DNA of 64,000 bases from Seongchinamella unica. Lineage in GTDB: Bacteria; Pseudomonadota; Gammaproteobacteria; Pseudomonadales; Halieaceae. A model generated the notes under the pieces. That model saw only the letters and a list, made by a program, of their open reading frames with translations, was not told the origin of the DNA and made no database searches. Positions 53,497 through 64,000 of this stretch are shown piece after piece; position 1 is the stretch's first letter; every line of letters begins with the position of its first letter. Made by a program: the position numbers and the translations under genes. The stretch covers positions 233,335-297,334 of the forward strand of contig NZ_SMSE01000001.1 in assembly GCF_004354085.1 (NCBI RefSeq), written 5' to 3'.

Positions 53497-55373
53497 CAGA
53501 CGCCTCCTCCAATTGACAGCTTTTCGACACGGCGACCGCCGTAAATCAGGTTGACCAGCGCTCGAGTACCCATGATGGCGGTAAACATGGAGGTCACGAT
53601 ACCTACCGACAGGGTGACGGCGAAGCCCTTGATGGGACCAGTACCTACCGCGTAGAGAATAACTGCAACGATCAGGGTGGTGATGTTGGCATCGAGAATC
53701 GTGGCAACGGCGCGCTCAAATCCGGAGTGAATCGCCATCTGTGGTGACAGCCCGTTCTTCAACTCCTCCCGTATTCGCGAGAAGATCAACACGTTGGCGT
53801 CCACAGCCATACCCACGGTCAGCACGATACCGGCGATACCAGGCAGGGTCAGGGTCGCACCGATAATCGACATGAAGGCAATCATCAGTACCAGGTTGCA
53901 GCTCAGGGCGATCACCGCGGCGACACCGAACACGCGGTAGTAAAGCACCATAAACAGGACCACCAGTGCCAGGCCCATTTGCACCGACTTCACCCCGAGG
54001 CGAATATTCTCCGCGCCCAGGGAGGGACCGACGGTACGCTCCTCAACAAAGCTGATGGGCGCTGCCAGGGCGCCCGCGCGCAACATCAGTGCCAGCTCGG
54101 AAGCCTCCAGTGGACTGTCCAGACCGGTAATCTGGAACTGCGCACCCAGCGCAGACTGGATGACCGGTGCGGTCAGCAGCTTTTTCTCGTCGTAGGGAAT
54201 CTTTACCGCGACTTCTTCGCCGTTTTCATCGCGCTCGTAGGTGGTGCGGTATTTGCGCTCGATAAACAGTACACCCATGCGCCGCTTGATATTGTCGCGG
54301 GTGGCGCGGTTCATCAGCAGGCCGCCCTCGCTGTCCAGGCTTATCTGGACATTGGGTCGGCCGTTCTGGTCGAAACTGGCCTGGGCGTTGGTCACCCGCT
54401 CACCGGTCAGGATCACTTCCCGTTCCAGCCACTCGCTCATGCCGGCGCGATCAGCACTGCGGTACTCGAAGCGCTGCTTCTCGGAGGGAGCCGCTTCCAG
54501 CCTGGCCACCATGCGGAATTCCAGGTTGGCCACCTTGCCGAGGATACGCTTGGCTTCGGCGGTGTCCTGGATGCCGGCCAGTTCCACCACAATGCGATTC
54601 TTGCCCTGGCGCTGGACCAGAGGTTCTGACACGCCCAGCTCGTTGACCCGGTTACGCAGGGTGGTGAGGTTCTGGGTGACGGCGTAGTCGGCAAGCTCAT
54701 CACGGGTGGCCTCGGTCATGACGGCATACAGGTTCCAGCTGCCTTCTTCATCCACCCGGTCGAGCACCAGTTCAGGGTGGTTCTCGGCAATGATTGCCCT
54801 GGCCTGCTCACGCAAATCCTCGGAGCGGAACTTGGTTTCCAGCCGGTTGTCACCGTCGATGTCCACGTAACCACGGATACGGGCCTCACGCAGGGCGCGC
54901 TTGGTGGCGTTGAGGTAATACTCCATACGCCGCTCGATCGCCGCATCCACATCCACTTCCAGCTTGAAGTGCACACCGCCGCGCAGGTCCAGTCCCAACT
55001 TGACCGGCTGGGCGCCGAAATCGCTGAGCCACGAAGGTGTGGTCGGCGCCAGGTTGAGAGCAACAATGAAGCCGTCACCCAGTACCCGCGATACCCGGGC
55101 CTGGGCCTGCAGTTGTTCTTCCTGGTCACGGAGGCGAATCAGTGCGTTGCGGCCATCGGGATCGATGGTCTCGCCGAAATAGTCGATGCCCGCCTCTTCC
55201 AGAGCCTTGTGGGCCCGGGTCAGGGTAGCCTCATCGATAATCTGGGCGCTGCTCTCACCGGTAATCTGCAGGGCCGGGTCCGGCTTGTATAGGTTGGGCG
55301 CGGCGTAGAAGAAACCCAGAGCCAGCACAAACAGCACTAGCAGGTATTTCCACAGGGGATACTTGTTCAGCAT
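53496..55373 (-). CDS. secD: Protein-export membrane protein SecD
   Basis: The 625-residue partner of SecF has a first membrane helix, a large periplasmic domain (LGLDLRGGVHF) and five C-terminal helices with VGMAVDANVLIFSRIREEL. yajC and tgt, usually just upstream, are absent; purL precedes it. Confidence 0.97.
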   Translation of the reverse strand: MLNKYPLWKYLLVLFVLALGFFYAAPNLYKPDPALQITGESSAQIIDEATLTRAHKALEEAGIDYFGETIDPDGRNALIRLRDQEEQLQAQARVSRVLGDGFIVALNLAPTTPSWLSDFGAQPVKLGLDLRGGVHFKLEVDVDAAIERRMEYYLNATKRALREARIRGYVDIDGDNRLETKFRSEDLREQARAIIAENHPELVLDRVDEEGSWNLYAVMTEATRDELADYAVTQNLTTLRNRVNELGVSEPLVQRQGKNRIVVELAGIQDTAEAKRILGKVANLEFRMVARLEAAPSEKQRFEYRSADRAGMSEWLEREVILTGERVTNAQASFDQNGRPNVQISLDSEGGLLMNRATRDNIKRRMGVLFIERKYRTTYERDENGEEVAVKIPYDEKKLLTAPVIQSALGAQFQITGLDSPLEASELALMLRAGALAAPISFVEERTVGPSLGAENIRLGVKSVQMGLALVVLFMVLYYRVFGVAAVIALSCNLVLMIAFMSIIGATLTLPGIAGIVLTVGMAVDANVLIFSRIREELKNGLSPQMAIHSGFERAVATILDANITTLIVAVILYAVGTGPIKGFAVTLSVGIVTSMFTAIMGTRALVNLIYGGRRVEKLSIGGGV

Positions 55374-55426
55374 GTAAATTGCTCAGTAATTGAAACGGGC
55401 GGCGGGCCCGACTCGAAAAAGGCGTC

Positions 55427-55454
55427 ATTATAAGGAATCGACCTCTCGCCACAA
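55427..55454 (-). promoter_or_regulatory. Putative sigma-70 promoter of secDF
   Basis: On the minus strand TTGTGG (55454-55449) and TATAAT (55432-55427) are 16 bases apart in the 139-base gap after purL. It provides an own promoter for secD-secF in the absence of the usual upstream genes. Confidence 0.5.
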
Positions 55455-55512
55455 GGCCGTAGCTCCAGTGATGGGGGCGCCGGGCCTCGAATTCAAGGGC
55501 CCGGCACCGGCC

Positions 55513-58500
55513 CTAACCCAGCCACTTCCGCGCATTGCGGAACAGGCGCATCCAGCCCGCGTCTTCCGGCCACTCTGGCGGCGCCCAGGAATACTGCACA
55601 GTGCGGAACACCCGCTCCGGGTGAGGCATCATGATGGTGGCGCGTCCATCCAGGCTGGCAAGCCCGGTAATGCCATTGGGGGAACCATTGGGGTTGGCAG
55701 GGTAGGCGGTCGCGACCGACAGGTCGCTTTCCACGTAACGCATGGCCACGGTACCAGTGGCTTCACAGGCCTTGAGGGCAGCCTGGTCGGTAAATTCGGC
55801 CCGGCCCTCGCCGTGAGCGACTGCGATTGGCAGGTGCGAGCCGGCCATGCCGGATAACAGGATGGAGGGACTCTCCTGAACCTGGACCAGCGCCAGCCTG
55901 GCCTCGAACTGTTCCGAACGGTTGCGCACAAAGCGTGGCCAGTGATCCGCGCCGGGAATCAGGTCCTTGAGGGTGGAGACCATCTGGCAGCCATTGCATA
56001 CCCCCAGGGTAAAACTGTCCTCCCGCTGGAAAAACGCCCCGAATTGCTCACGCACGCCCTCATTGAAGCGAATGCTCTTGGCCCAACCCTCCCCGGCGCC
56101 GAGTACGTCACCGTAGGAAAATCCGCCACAGGCGACCAGCCCCTTGAAATCCGCCAGCTGCTGGCGGCCACCGAGGATATCGCTCATATGCACGTCTACC
56201 GGGGCAAAGCCCGCCCGGTGGAACGCGGCCGCCATTTCCACATGGCCGTTGACGCCCTGCTCACGGAGCACGGCGAGGCGCGGCCGGGCGCCGATGTTGA
56301 TGTACGGGGCGGCAGTATCCTCTGCCGGATCGAAGCTCAGGCTGGCGCTGAGGCCGGCACCTTCCGAGCCTATCCGCTCAAACTCTTCCCGCGCACAGTC
56401 CGGGTTGTCGCGCAGGGCCTGTATCTCGTAACTGGTCCGCGCCCACAGGCGCTGTGCCTCGGACCGTGTTCCAGCCAGCACTTCCCGTTGTGCATCGCGC
56501 ACTACCAGGCTCTCACCCGGTCTGGCTGTGCCGATGACATGGGTGCAATCGCCAAGCCCGGCGCGGCCCGCGCTGGCGAGAAATTCCTCCAGATCGCTGT
56601 CGCGCAACTGGAGGACGGCGCCGGCCTCCTCGTTGAACAGGCGGGCGATATCGTCACCCGGCAGCGCGTTCAGATCGACGTCCAGCCCACAGTGCCCGGC
56701 AAAGGCCATCTCCGCCAGGGTCACCAACAGGCCGCCGTCGGAGCGGTCGTGGTAGGCCAGCAGTTTGCCGGCCTGCAGGTAGTGCTGGACCAGTTCGAAG
56801 AAAGCCTTCAGGTCGGCAGCTTCAATATCGGGAGCGGTGGTACCTAACTGCCTGCAACTCTGGGCCAGCGCCGAGCCACCCAGGCGGTTGGCGCCGCGAC
56901 CGAGATCAACCAGTAGCAGACTGGCCTCCGCATCGGGCTGCAATTGCGGGGTCACCGACAGGCGAACATCAGTCACCGGGGTAAAGGCGGATACGATCAG
57001 TGACAGGGGCGCGGTGACCGCCTTGTCCTCGCCATCGTTCCAGGTTGTGCGCATGGACATGGAATCCTTGCCCACCGGGATGGTGATACCCAGCTGCGGG
57101 CAAAACTCCATGCCCACCGCGTAGACAGTGTCATACAGCGCCTCGTCCTCGGCACCATAGCCGGCGGCACACATCCAGTTGGCGGACAGCTTGATGTCGC
57201 GAATATCGGCGATGCTGGCAGCGGCAATATTGGTAATCGCCTCGGCAACAGCCATGCGGCCGGAAGCCGGACCATCCAGCAATGCCAGGGGCGTGCGCTC
57301 GCCCATGGCCATGGCCTCACCGGCGAAAGAGTCATAGGACACCGTCGTCACCGCACAGTCAGCCACCGGCACCTGCCAGGGCCCGACCATCTGGTCGCGG
57401 GCGACCATACCGGTCACGGTTCGGTCACCAATGGTGATCAGGAAATTCTTACTGGCCACGGTGGGCAACTGCAACACCCGGGACGCCGCATCGGCCACAC
57501 TCAAATCCAGCGACAGTGACTCCGTCGCAACCTGCTGGCGCGTCACCTCTCTGTGCATGCGCGGCGGCTTGCCGAACAATACCGACATCGGCAGGTCCAC
57601 CGGCGCGTTGCCAAAGATATTGTCGGTCAGCTGCAGGTGCATTTCTTCCGTGGCCTCGCCCACCACCGCATAGGGGCAGCGCTCACGCTCGCAGATGGCT
57701 TCAAAGCGGGCCAGGTTTTCCGGCTCCACCGCCATCACGTAACGCTCCTGGGATTCGTTACACCAGATTTCCAGCGGCGACATGCCCGGCTCATCGTTGG
57801 GCACATTGCGCAGTTCGAAACGGCCGCCTCGATTGCCGTCCTTCACCAGCTCCGGGAAGGCATTGGACAGGCCGCCGGCTCCCACATCGTGGATAAAGGC
57901 AATTGGGTTCATGTCACCCAACTGCCAGCAACGGTCGATCACTTCCTGGCAGCGCCGCTCGATCTCCGGGTTCTGGCGTTGCACCGAGGCAAAGTCCAGG
58001 TCCTCGGCACTCTGGCCGCTGGCCATGGACGAGGCAGCGCCACCGCCCAGGCCAATCAACATGGCCGGTCCACCCAGCACGATAAGTTTCGCGCCGGCCC
58101 GGTACTCACCCTTCTCGACATGCTCCTCGCGGATGTTGCCGTAGCCACCGGCAATCATAATCGGCTTGTGGTAGCCCCGCACTTCGGGACCGTTCACTCC
58201 GGCCGCCTCCAGCTCGAAACTGCGGAAGTAGCCGCAAAGGTTGGGTCTGCCGTATTCGTTGTTGAAGGCCGCCCCCCCAATGGGGCCTTCGAGCATGATA
58301 TCCAGGGCGGAGACGATTCGCCCGGGTTTACCATAATCACGCTCCCAGGGTTGCCCGTAACCCGGAATATTGAGGTTGGATACGGAGAAGCCGGTCAAAC
58401 CCACCTTGGGTTTGGAACCTCGACCGACGGCACCCTCATCACGAATCTCGCCGCCGGAACCGGTGCCGGCCCCGGGGAAAGGCGCAATCGCCGTGGGATG

Positions 58501-59406
58501 GTTATGGGTCTCCACTTTCATCAGCAGGTGGATGTTTTCTTCGGAGAAACCGTACTCACAGTTCTCCGGGTCAGGATAAAACCGCCCGGCGCGATGGCCG
58601 ACCACCACGGCGGCATTGTCGGAATAGGCAGACAGCACGTTTTCGCCACCCAACTCATTGGTGTTGCGAATCATCTTGAACAGGGACAACGGCTGTTCCT
58701 CGCCGTCTATGCTCCAGCTGGCGTTGAAAATCTTGTGCCGGCAGTGCTCCGAGTTGGCCTGGGCGAACATCATCAATTCAACATCGTTGGGATTGCGACC
58801 CAGCTCGGTAAAACTGGCCACGAGGTAGTCGATCTCGTCATCCGCCAGCGCCAACCCCAGGCTGGCATTGGCCGCCTCCAGGGCCGGCTTGCCGCCGGCG
58901 AGAATATCAACGCTGGTCATTGGCGCCGGGGCAGCCGCGACGAACAAGGCCTGCGCATCGTCCAGCGTGTCAAAAACGCTCTCGGTCATGCGGTCGTGCA
59001 ACTGGGCCTTGACCGCTGCCAGCTGTGCTTCGCCCAGGTTCTCTGGCAAAGCCAACTGATAGGCCACACCACGCTCAATGCGCCTCACTTCCGCCAGGCC
59101 GCAGTTATGCGCAATATCGGTCGCCTTGCTGGACCAGGGCGAAATCGTACCGGGCCGGGGGGTCACCAGCAGCAACTGGCCCTGCATGCCCTCGGCCACA
59201 TGACCTGCCTCGTCAATGGTCGGCCCGTATTCCAACAACTGCTCCAGTACCTGGCGCCTCTCCGGCGACAACGCCTGCTCGAGGTCGGCAAAATGCACGA
59301 ACTCGGTGTGCAGAAGCTTGATCTCGGGGTGAACAGCGGAAAGTTTATGACTCAGTTTGTCCAGGCGAAATGCAGACAAAGCCGGTGCGCCGCGCAGGGT
59401 AAGCAT
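55513..59406 (-). CDS. purL: Phosphoribosylformylglycinamidine synthase
   Basis: The 1297-residue single-chain enzyme of purine synthesis converts FGAR to FGAM. It has the N-terminal FGAR-AT domain, two synthetase halves ([40 protein letters not shown]) and a C-terminal glutaminase with nucleophile in LGVCNGCQM and PHPERVF. Length matches the E. coli and Pseudomonas large form. It is divergent from mltF. Confidence 0.97.
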   Translation of the reverse strand: MLTLRGAPALSAFRLDKLSHKLSAVHPEIKLLHTEFVHFADLEQALSPERRQVLEQLLEYGPTIDEAGHVAEGMQGQLLLVTPRPGTISPWSSKATDIAHNCGLAEVRRIERGVAYQLALPENLGEAQLAAVKAQLHDRMTESVFDTLDDAQALFVAAAPAPMTSVDILAGGKPALEAANASLGLALADDEIDYLVASFTELGRNPNDVELMMFAQANSEHCRHKIFNASWSIDGEEQPLSLFKMIRNTNELGGENVLSAYSDNAAVVVGHRAGRFYPDPENCEYGFSEENIHLLMKVETHNHPTAIAPFPGAGTGSGGEIRDEGAVGRGSKPKVGLTGFSVSNLNIPGYGQPWERDYGKPGRIVSALDIMLEGPIGGAAFNNEYGRPNLCGYFRSFELEAAGVNGPEVRGYHKPIMIAGGYGNIREEHVEKGEYRAGAKLIVLGGPAMLIGLGGGAASSMASGQSAEDLDFASVQRQNPEIERRCQEVIDRCWQLGDMNPIAFIHDVGAGGLSNAFPELVKDGNRGGRFELRNVPNDEPGMSPLEIWCNESQERYVMAVEPENLARFEAICERERCPYAVVGEATEEMHLQLTDNIFGNAPVDLPMSVLFGKPPRMHREVTRQQVATESLSLDLSVADAASRVLQLPTVASKNFLITIGDRTVTGMVARDQMVGPWQVPVADCAVTTVSYDSFAGEAMAMGERTPLALLDGPASGRMAVAEAITNIAAASIADIRDIKLSANWMCAAGYGAEDEALYDTVYAVGMEFCPQLGITIPVGKDSMSMRTTWNDGEDKAVTAPLSLIVSAFTPVTDVRLSVTPQLQPDAEASLLLVDLGRGANRLGGSALAQSCRQLGTTAPDIEAADLKAFFELVQHYLQAGKLLAYHDRSDGGLLVTLAEMAFAGHCGLDVDLNALPGDDIARLFNEEAGAVLQLRDSDLEEFLASAGRAGLGDCTHVIGTARPGESLVVRDAQREVLAGTRSEAQRLWARTSYEIQALRDNPDCAREEFERIGSEGAGLSASLSFDPAEDTAAPYINIGARPRLAVLREQGVNGHVEMAAAFHRAGFAPVDVHMSDILGGRQQLADFKGLVACGGFSYGDVLGAGEGWAKSIRFNEGVREQFGAFFQREDSFTLGVCNGCQMVSTLKDLIPGADHWPRFVRNRSEQFEARLALVQVQESPSILLSGMAGSHLPIAVAHGEGRAEFTDQAALKACEATGTVAMRYVESDLSVATAYPANPNGSPNGITGLASLDGRATIMMPHPERVFRTVQYSWAPPEWPEDAGWMRLFRNARKWLG

Positions 59407-59547
59407 GCTGGGGAGGGCTCCAGGGGGGCTGATTTATCGAGGCGGTATTGTACTGTATTCGACCCCGCTCCGTTAACCGAAATAGCGGCTCAATACCACG
59501 GTAATTATCCCTGTGTACGCCGAGCCGGCGCTGGCTAGAATGCACTT

Positions 59548-60975
59548 ATGATTCGACTGCTCACCCTGGTGCTATTTCCGTTGATCCTGCTGCTTTCCGC
59601 CTGTTCGGGAGAGGACAGTCTCGAGCGTATCGAGGAAAGCGGCAAACTGACCGTGGTCAGCCGCAACAGCCCCACCACCTACTATATCGACAAGGGCTCA
59701 CCCACCGGTTTCGAATACACCCTGGTGCGGATGTTCGCTGATGAACTCGGTGTCGAACTGGACATCATCCCGGCCTTTAGCCTGAACGACATCTTCGTGG
59801 CCCTGGACCGGGCCGATGCGGATATCGCGGCGGCGGGCCTTGCCCTGACCGGGGAAAGAGAGAGCGCCTACCCCCACAGCAGGCCTTACTACCAGTTACG
59901 CCCGCTAGTGGTATACAAGGCGGGCAGCTACCGTCCGCGGGCCATCGAGGATCTGGACGACATGTCGATCGTGGTGCTGGCCGGGTCTGCTCACAGTCGC
60001 GCGCTGGAAGCGCTGGCCGTGGGAGGATTTCCCGATCTCAACTGGCAGGAGATAGACGAGGTGGACTCCATGGAGTTACTGGAACTGGTCGACAGCGGCG
60101 AGGCAGAACTGGCTGTTATCGACTCCAACGAGTTCGAAGTCCAGCAAAGCCTCTACCCGCGACTGAAAGTGGCCTTTGAGCTGGGCTCCGCCCAGGATAT
60201 GGTCTGGTACCTGCCTCCGGAGAGTAACAACGACGCGCTGTTGCTGCGCATCAACCAGTTCCTGGCAAGATTACAGGCCGAGGGTGAACTGGAGCAATTG
60301 CGGGAGGAGCACTTCGGGCACAGCAAGACCGTGTCCCGCATAGGCTCTCACACATTCAGTCGCAACATGGCGCGAACGCTACCCCAATACCAGGCGTTGA
60401 TAGAACAGGTGGCGGCCGAATACCAGATGGACTGGCCCCTGCTGGCAGCCATTGCCTATCAGGAATCCCACTGGAACCCTCTGGCGGAATCGCCCACCGG
60501 GGTGCGCGGAATGATGATGCTCACCGCACCGACCGCCCGGGAAGTGGGGGTCGCTGACCGACTGGACCCGGGGCAGAGCCTTCGCGGCGGTGCCCGCTAT
60601 TACAAGCAGCTAAAACGCCGCCTGCCGGATGATATTTTCGAGCCGGATCGCACCTACATGGCGCTGGCCGCCTATAACATTGGTCGCGGCCACCTGGAGG
60701 ATGCCCGCCTGCTCACCGACCGCCAGGGCGGCGACCCGCACCTGTGGAGCGATGTGATGGAACGGCTGCCGCTGTTACAGAACAGCAAGTATTACCAGAA
60801 CTTGCGTCATGGCTATGCCCGCGGAAAGGAGGCGGTGACCTACGTGCAGAATATTCGCCACTACCGCGGCATTCTGCAATGGCAGGATATCGCCAGGAAC
60901 AAACCGCGCCCCCCCATCGACACCGGGCAGTACCTGCCGGCAACCCTGGAGAAAACCAGCCTTAAAGCGCTCTGA
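59548..60975 (+). CDS. mltF: Membrane-bound lytic murein transglycosylase F
   Basis: The 475-residue lipoprotein (LLLSAC, C19) has a solute-binding-like regulatory domain (about 30-260) and a C-terminal SLT domain with the catalytic glutamate in YQESHWNPLAESPTGVRG. It cleaves peptidoglycan at the outer membrane. No Shine-Dalgarno sequence is seen, and a TAGAAT -10 (59536-59541) lies just ahead of the ATG, so the message may be leaderless. The purL-mltF-tadA neighbourhood resembles Pseudomonas. Confidence 0.95.
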   Translation: MIRLLTLVLFPLILLLSACSGEDSLERIEESGKLTVVSRNSPTTYYIDKGSPTGFEYTLVRMFADELGVELDIIPAFSLNDIFVALDRADADIAAAGLALTGERESAYPHSRPYYQLRPLVVYKAGSYRPRAIEDLDDMSIVVLAGSAHSRALEALAVGGFPDLNWQEIDEVDSMELLELVDSGEAELAVIDSNEFEVQQSLYPRLKVAFELGSAQDMVWYLPPESNNDALLLRINQFLARLQAEGELEQLREEHFGHSKTVSRIGSHTFSRNMARTLPQYQALIEQVAAEYQMDWPLLAAIAYQESHWNPLAESPTGVRGMMMLTAPTAREVGVADRLDPGQSLRGGARYYKQLKRRLPDDIFEPDRTYMALAAYNIGRGHLEDARLLTDRQGGDPHLWSDVMERLPLLQNSKYYQNLRHGYARGKEAVTYVQNIRHYRGILQWQDIARNKPRPPIDTGQYLPATLEKTSLKAL

Positions 60976-61437
60976 CTAGCTGCGACGCTCGCGAAAGAAG
61001 GCCTGTAGACGCTCGCTGCTCTGTTCGGCGAGTACGCCACCCTGCCACCTGACCCGGTGATTGTAGCGGGGTTCGTCCAGCAGGCTACAGGTGCTGCATA
61101 CCACCCCGGCCCTGGGTTCGCTGGCGGCAAAAACAACAGTTTCAATACGGGCGTGGATCATCGCGCCGGCGCACATGGTGCAGGGTTCCAGGGTGACATA
61201 AACGGTTGCGCCGGGAAGCCGGTAATTGCCGACCAATCGGGCAGCATCGCGCATGGCAACTATTTCGGCATGGGCGGTCGGGTCAGAATAAGAGATCACC
61301 GAGTTCCAGCCCTCTCCCAGCAATTCTCCATCCCGCACGACCACCGCACCGATAGGCACCTCGCCCTCATTCGCCGCCCGGTCCGCCAGGGTCAGGGCGC
61401 GACGCATCCACTGCTCGTGTTCGCTGATTGACGCCAT
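60976..61437 (-). CDS. tadA: tRNA-specific adenosine deaminase TadA
   Basis: The 153-residue deaminase makes inosine at position 34 of tRNA-Arg. Zinc ligands are H56 (with catalytic E58 in HAE), C86 and C89 (PCTMC). Its stop codon directly abuts the convergent mltF stop. Confidence 0.96.
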   Translation of the reverse strand: MASISEHEQWMRRALTLADRAANEGEVPIGAVVVRDGELLGEGWNSVISYSDPTAHAEIVAMRDAARLVGNYRLPGATVYVTLEPCTMCAGAMIHARIETVVFAASEPRAGVVCSTCSLLDEPRYNHRVRWQGGVLAEQSSERLQAFFRERRS

Positions 61438-61440
61438 TGT

Positions 61441-63027
61441 TCAGCCCCGCCCAGCCGCCTTGTCACACGGCAGGTACAGCTGTTCGACATAGGCGCTGGC
61501 AACCTTATCCCAGGGAAACCGCGCCGCAGCCGCTGACGCGCAGATTTCCTGCCACCGTGCTGGTTGCTCCCGCTTGAGGGTGAGCACCTCCCTGAAACGC
61601 AGCAGCATCTGTTCCCCTTCTTCCGCCAGCGTTGCGCCCTTGAAGCTGAAGCCATTGTCGCCATCGACAACGGTATCGGCGAGACCGCCCACCGCGTGCA
61701 CCAGGCAGGGCTGACCCGCACGCATGGCCAGCATCTGGCTGATCCCGCAGGGCTCGAAGGAGCTGGGCATCACAAAAAGGTCACCCTCGGCGTACAGCTG
61801 GTCGGAAAGTGGTTCCGAATACCCGCGCAAAAACAGGAAATTCTCATGACTGGCACTCACCGCCGCCAGAGCGTGCTCCAGCTCCGGGTCACCGCTGCCC
61901 AGAAGTATGAATACGCCCGAGTCACCCAGTGTCTCCAGCATGTGCACCAATGCGCTGCGTCCATCCTGCAGCGGCCGCAGCAGCAGACCCACTTTCTGCG
62001 GCGTAACACGTCCCACCGAGGTCAACAGCAACCCGGGGCGCTCAGCGCCACAGGCCAGCCACTGGTCCAGCTTGCGCAGGGCGAGGAACTCTGATGGCAG
62101 CACTGCGGCGGATTTCCCCAGCCATTGCAATACCCGCTCCCGGGCCAGGTCGATAAACTCGGTAAACGGCAGCACGGTGGTGCCCTTATCCGGGTATTCG
62201 CAGCCGTTGAGGATACCTACCAATCGTCCCTGCTCCGCCGCCCGGCGCAGGTCTGCCTCGAGGCCAGCACCTCCGCCCGCAGCATCACCGGCGGGGTCCG
62301 GCTGCTGTATTTCGCGCACATAGGTGGGTGACACCGCGTGCACCCGGTGACACAGGTTAATGGCAGCGCGCGCGGGGTTGAAGCAATCCGGGTAACGCGG
62401 GTCGGCAAGCAGGTCGGCCGGGTAATCCATCGCCCCATACCAGCTGTCCAGGGCGGACTCGTCCCCGCTGAACGGGCGAATACCCTGGAGTGCCAGGTTG
62501 TGGATTGTGTAGACCATGGGTATCGCCGGCATCAGCTGGAAGCTTTTGTCGTAGCGTGCCAGCACCGCCACCAGCGCACTGTGCCAGTCATGGAGATGAA
62601 TGATGTCCGGCACTTCCAGGCGCCGGCTGGACAGCGCCTGCAATACTGCACCACAGAACAGTGCAAATTTCGACGCATCAGTGGCGAAGGGGCGCTCCGG
62701 ACCGTCGTCACAGTAAATCTTGCCGGCGCCCTGGGGCGCCAGCAGTGGGTGTTCCAGCACCCAGTGTTTCACCCCCGGCTGGGCAGGTTCCGGCTCCACC
62801 CGCCACAGCCCCACACGCTCGATGCGGCCGCGGAAACGCAGCTGCAATTCGCTTATCCGCTGGGCACCGGACAGCGTGGAAAAATACTGGTAGCCGGGCA
62901 TGACAACCGATACCTGGTGCCCCAGCGCCGCCAGGGCCGGCGGGACATCGCGAATAACATCGCCCATGCCGCCCACCTTGCCGCCGGGAAACGCGCCGTT
63001 TTCGGCGGCAACCATTAAAATTTTCAT
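61441..63027 (-). CDS. glgA: Glycogen/starch synthase (GT5)
   Basis: The 528-residue GT-B glycosyltransferase has the ADP-glucose-binding K17-V-G-G-M motif, HLHDWHSALVAVL and the C-terminal SSFEPCGISQMLAMRAGQP region with the catalytic glutamate. It elongates alpha-1,4-glucan. It follows pgm by 27 bases and precedes tadA by 3, so pgm and glgA form a storage-glucan unit. The glgC, glgB and glgP genes are not in the window. Confidence 0.94.
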   Translation of the reverse strand: MKILMVAAENGAFPGGKVGGMGDVIRDVPPALAALGHQVSVVMPGYQYFSTLSGAQRISELQLRFRGRIERVGLWRVEPEPAQPGVKHWVLEHPLLAPQGAGKIYCDDGPERPFATDASKFALFCGAVLQALSSRRLEVPDIIHLHDWHSALVAVLARYDKSFQLMPAIPMVYTIHNLALQGIRPFSGDESALDSWYGAMDYPADLLADPRYPDCFNPARAAINLCHRVHAVSPTYVREIQQPDPAGDAAGGGAGLEADLRRAAEQGRLVGILNGCEYPDKGTTVLPFTEFIDLARERVLQWLGKSAAVLPSEFLALRKLDQWLACGAERPGLLLTSVGRVTPQKVGLLLRPLQDGRSALVHMLETLGDSGVFILLGSGDPELEHALAAVSASHENFLFLRGYSEPLSDQLYAEGDLFVMPSSFEPCGISQMLAMRAGQPCLVHAVGGLADTVVDGDNGFSFKGATLAEEGEQMLLRFREVLTLKREQPARWQEICASAAAARFPWDKVASAYVEQLYLPCDKAAGRG

Positions 63028-63054
63028 CGCTGTGTCACCCCGATCAAGCGATAC

Positions 63055-64000
<946 letters not shown>

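Noticed and set aside
57553-59538. 661-codon open frame antisense to purL.
   Set aside because: Caused by purL codon bias; the product is histidine/glutamine-rich without recognisable motifs.

Overview
The window reads as a chromosome segment of a GC-rich, probably marine gammaproteobacterium. The block from 36 to 59 kb keeps a Pseudomonas-like order of conserved genes (der, bamB, a YfgM-like gene, hisS, ispG, a short rodZ, pilF, rlmN, ndk, the isc cluster, trmJ, suhB, secDF, then purL, mltF, tadA). The first 31 kb is rich in TonB-dependent receptors, P450s, Rieske oxygenases, SDRs and acyl-CoA enzymes. That mix fits the Halieaceae (OM60/NOR5) or related Cellvibrionales, but the taxonomic call is inference. 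No rRNA, tRNA, CRISPR array, insertion sequence or prophage gene was recognised.

Region 1 (1-19.9 kb) looks like a catabolic island for a hydrophobic substrate such as a terpenoid, apocarotenoid or steroid-like compound; the substrate cannot be read from the sequence. It holds a two-subunit MaoC-type hydratase, a GFA-family protein, a carotenoid-cleavage-type oxygenase divergent from a TonB-dependent receptor, two unknown genes in front of an SDR, a zinc alcohol dehydrogenase with two paralogous P450s, an SDR/acyl-CoA dehydrogenase/Rieske oxygenase operon, a second Rieske oxygenase with a Rieske ferredoxin, a tandem NTF2-like pair, another SDR and an aldehyde dehydrogenase. Three divergent promoter gaps (near 3.06, 11.29 and 16.43 kb) carry the same imperfect 16-bp palindrome. 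This suggests one regulon whose regulator is not encoded in the window.

Region 2 (20-31 kb) concerns fatty acids and glyoxylate: isocitrate lyase, a second TonB-dependent receptor, an acyl-CoA dehydrogenase with an acyl-CoA ligase, an AraC-type regulator and a two-domain fatty acyl-CoA reductase closely resembling the Marinobacter alcohol-forming enzyme.

Region 3 (30.8-35.7 kb) is a tightly packed minus-strand operon: two small membrane proteins sharing a motif, an exported GIN-domain (DUF2807) protein with about nine GSGD-type repeats, a YtrA-like GntR regulator, an ABC ATPase and permease, and an Nramp-like transporter lacking the usual metal-binding motifs. A palindrome with perfect 8-bp arms lies in its promoter.

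Region 4 (35.8-64 kb) is core genome: a truncated haemoglobin, the der-to-iscR block with a recognisable IscR type 1 site, trmJ/suhB, secD-secF (without yajC and tgt next to them), purL, mltF, tadA, glycogen synthase and the C-terminal part of phosphoglucomutase, which runs off the right edge.
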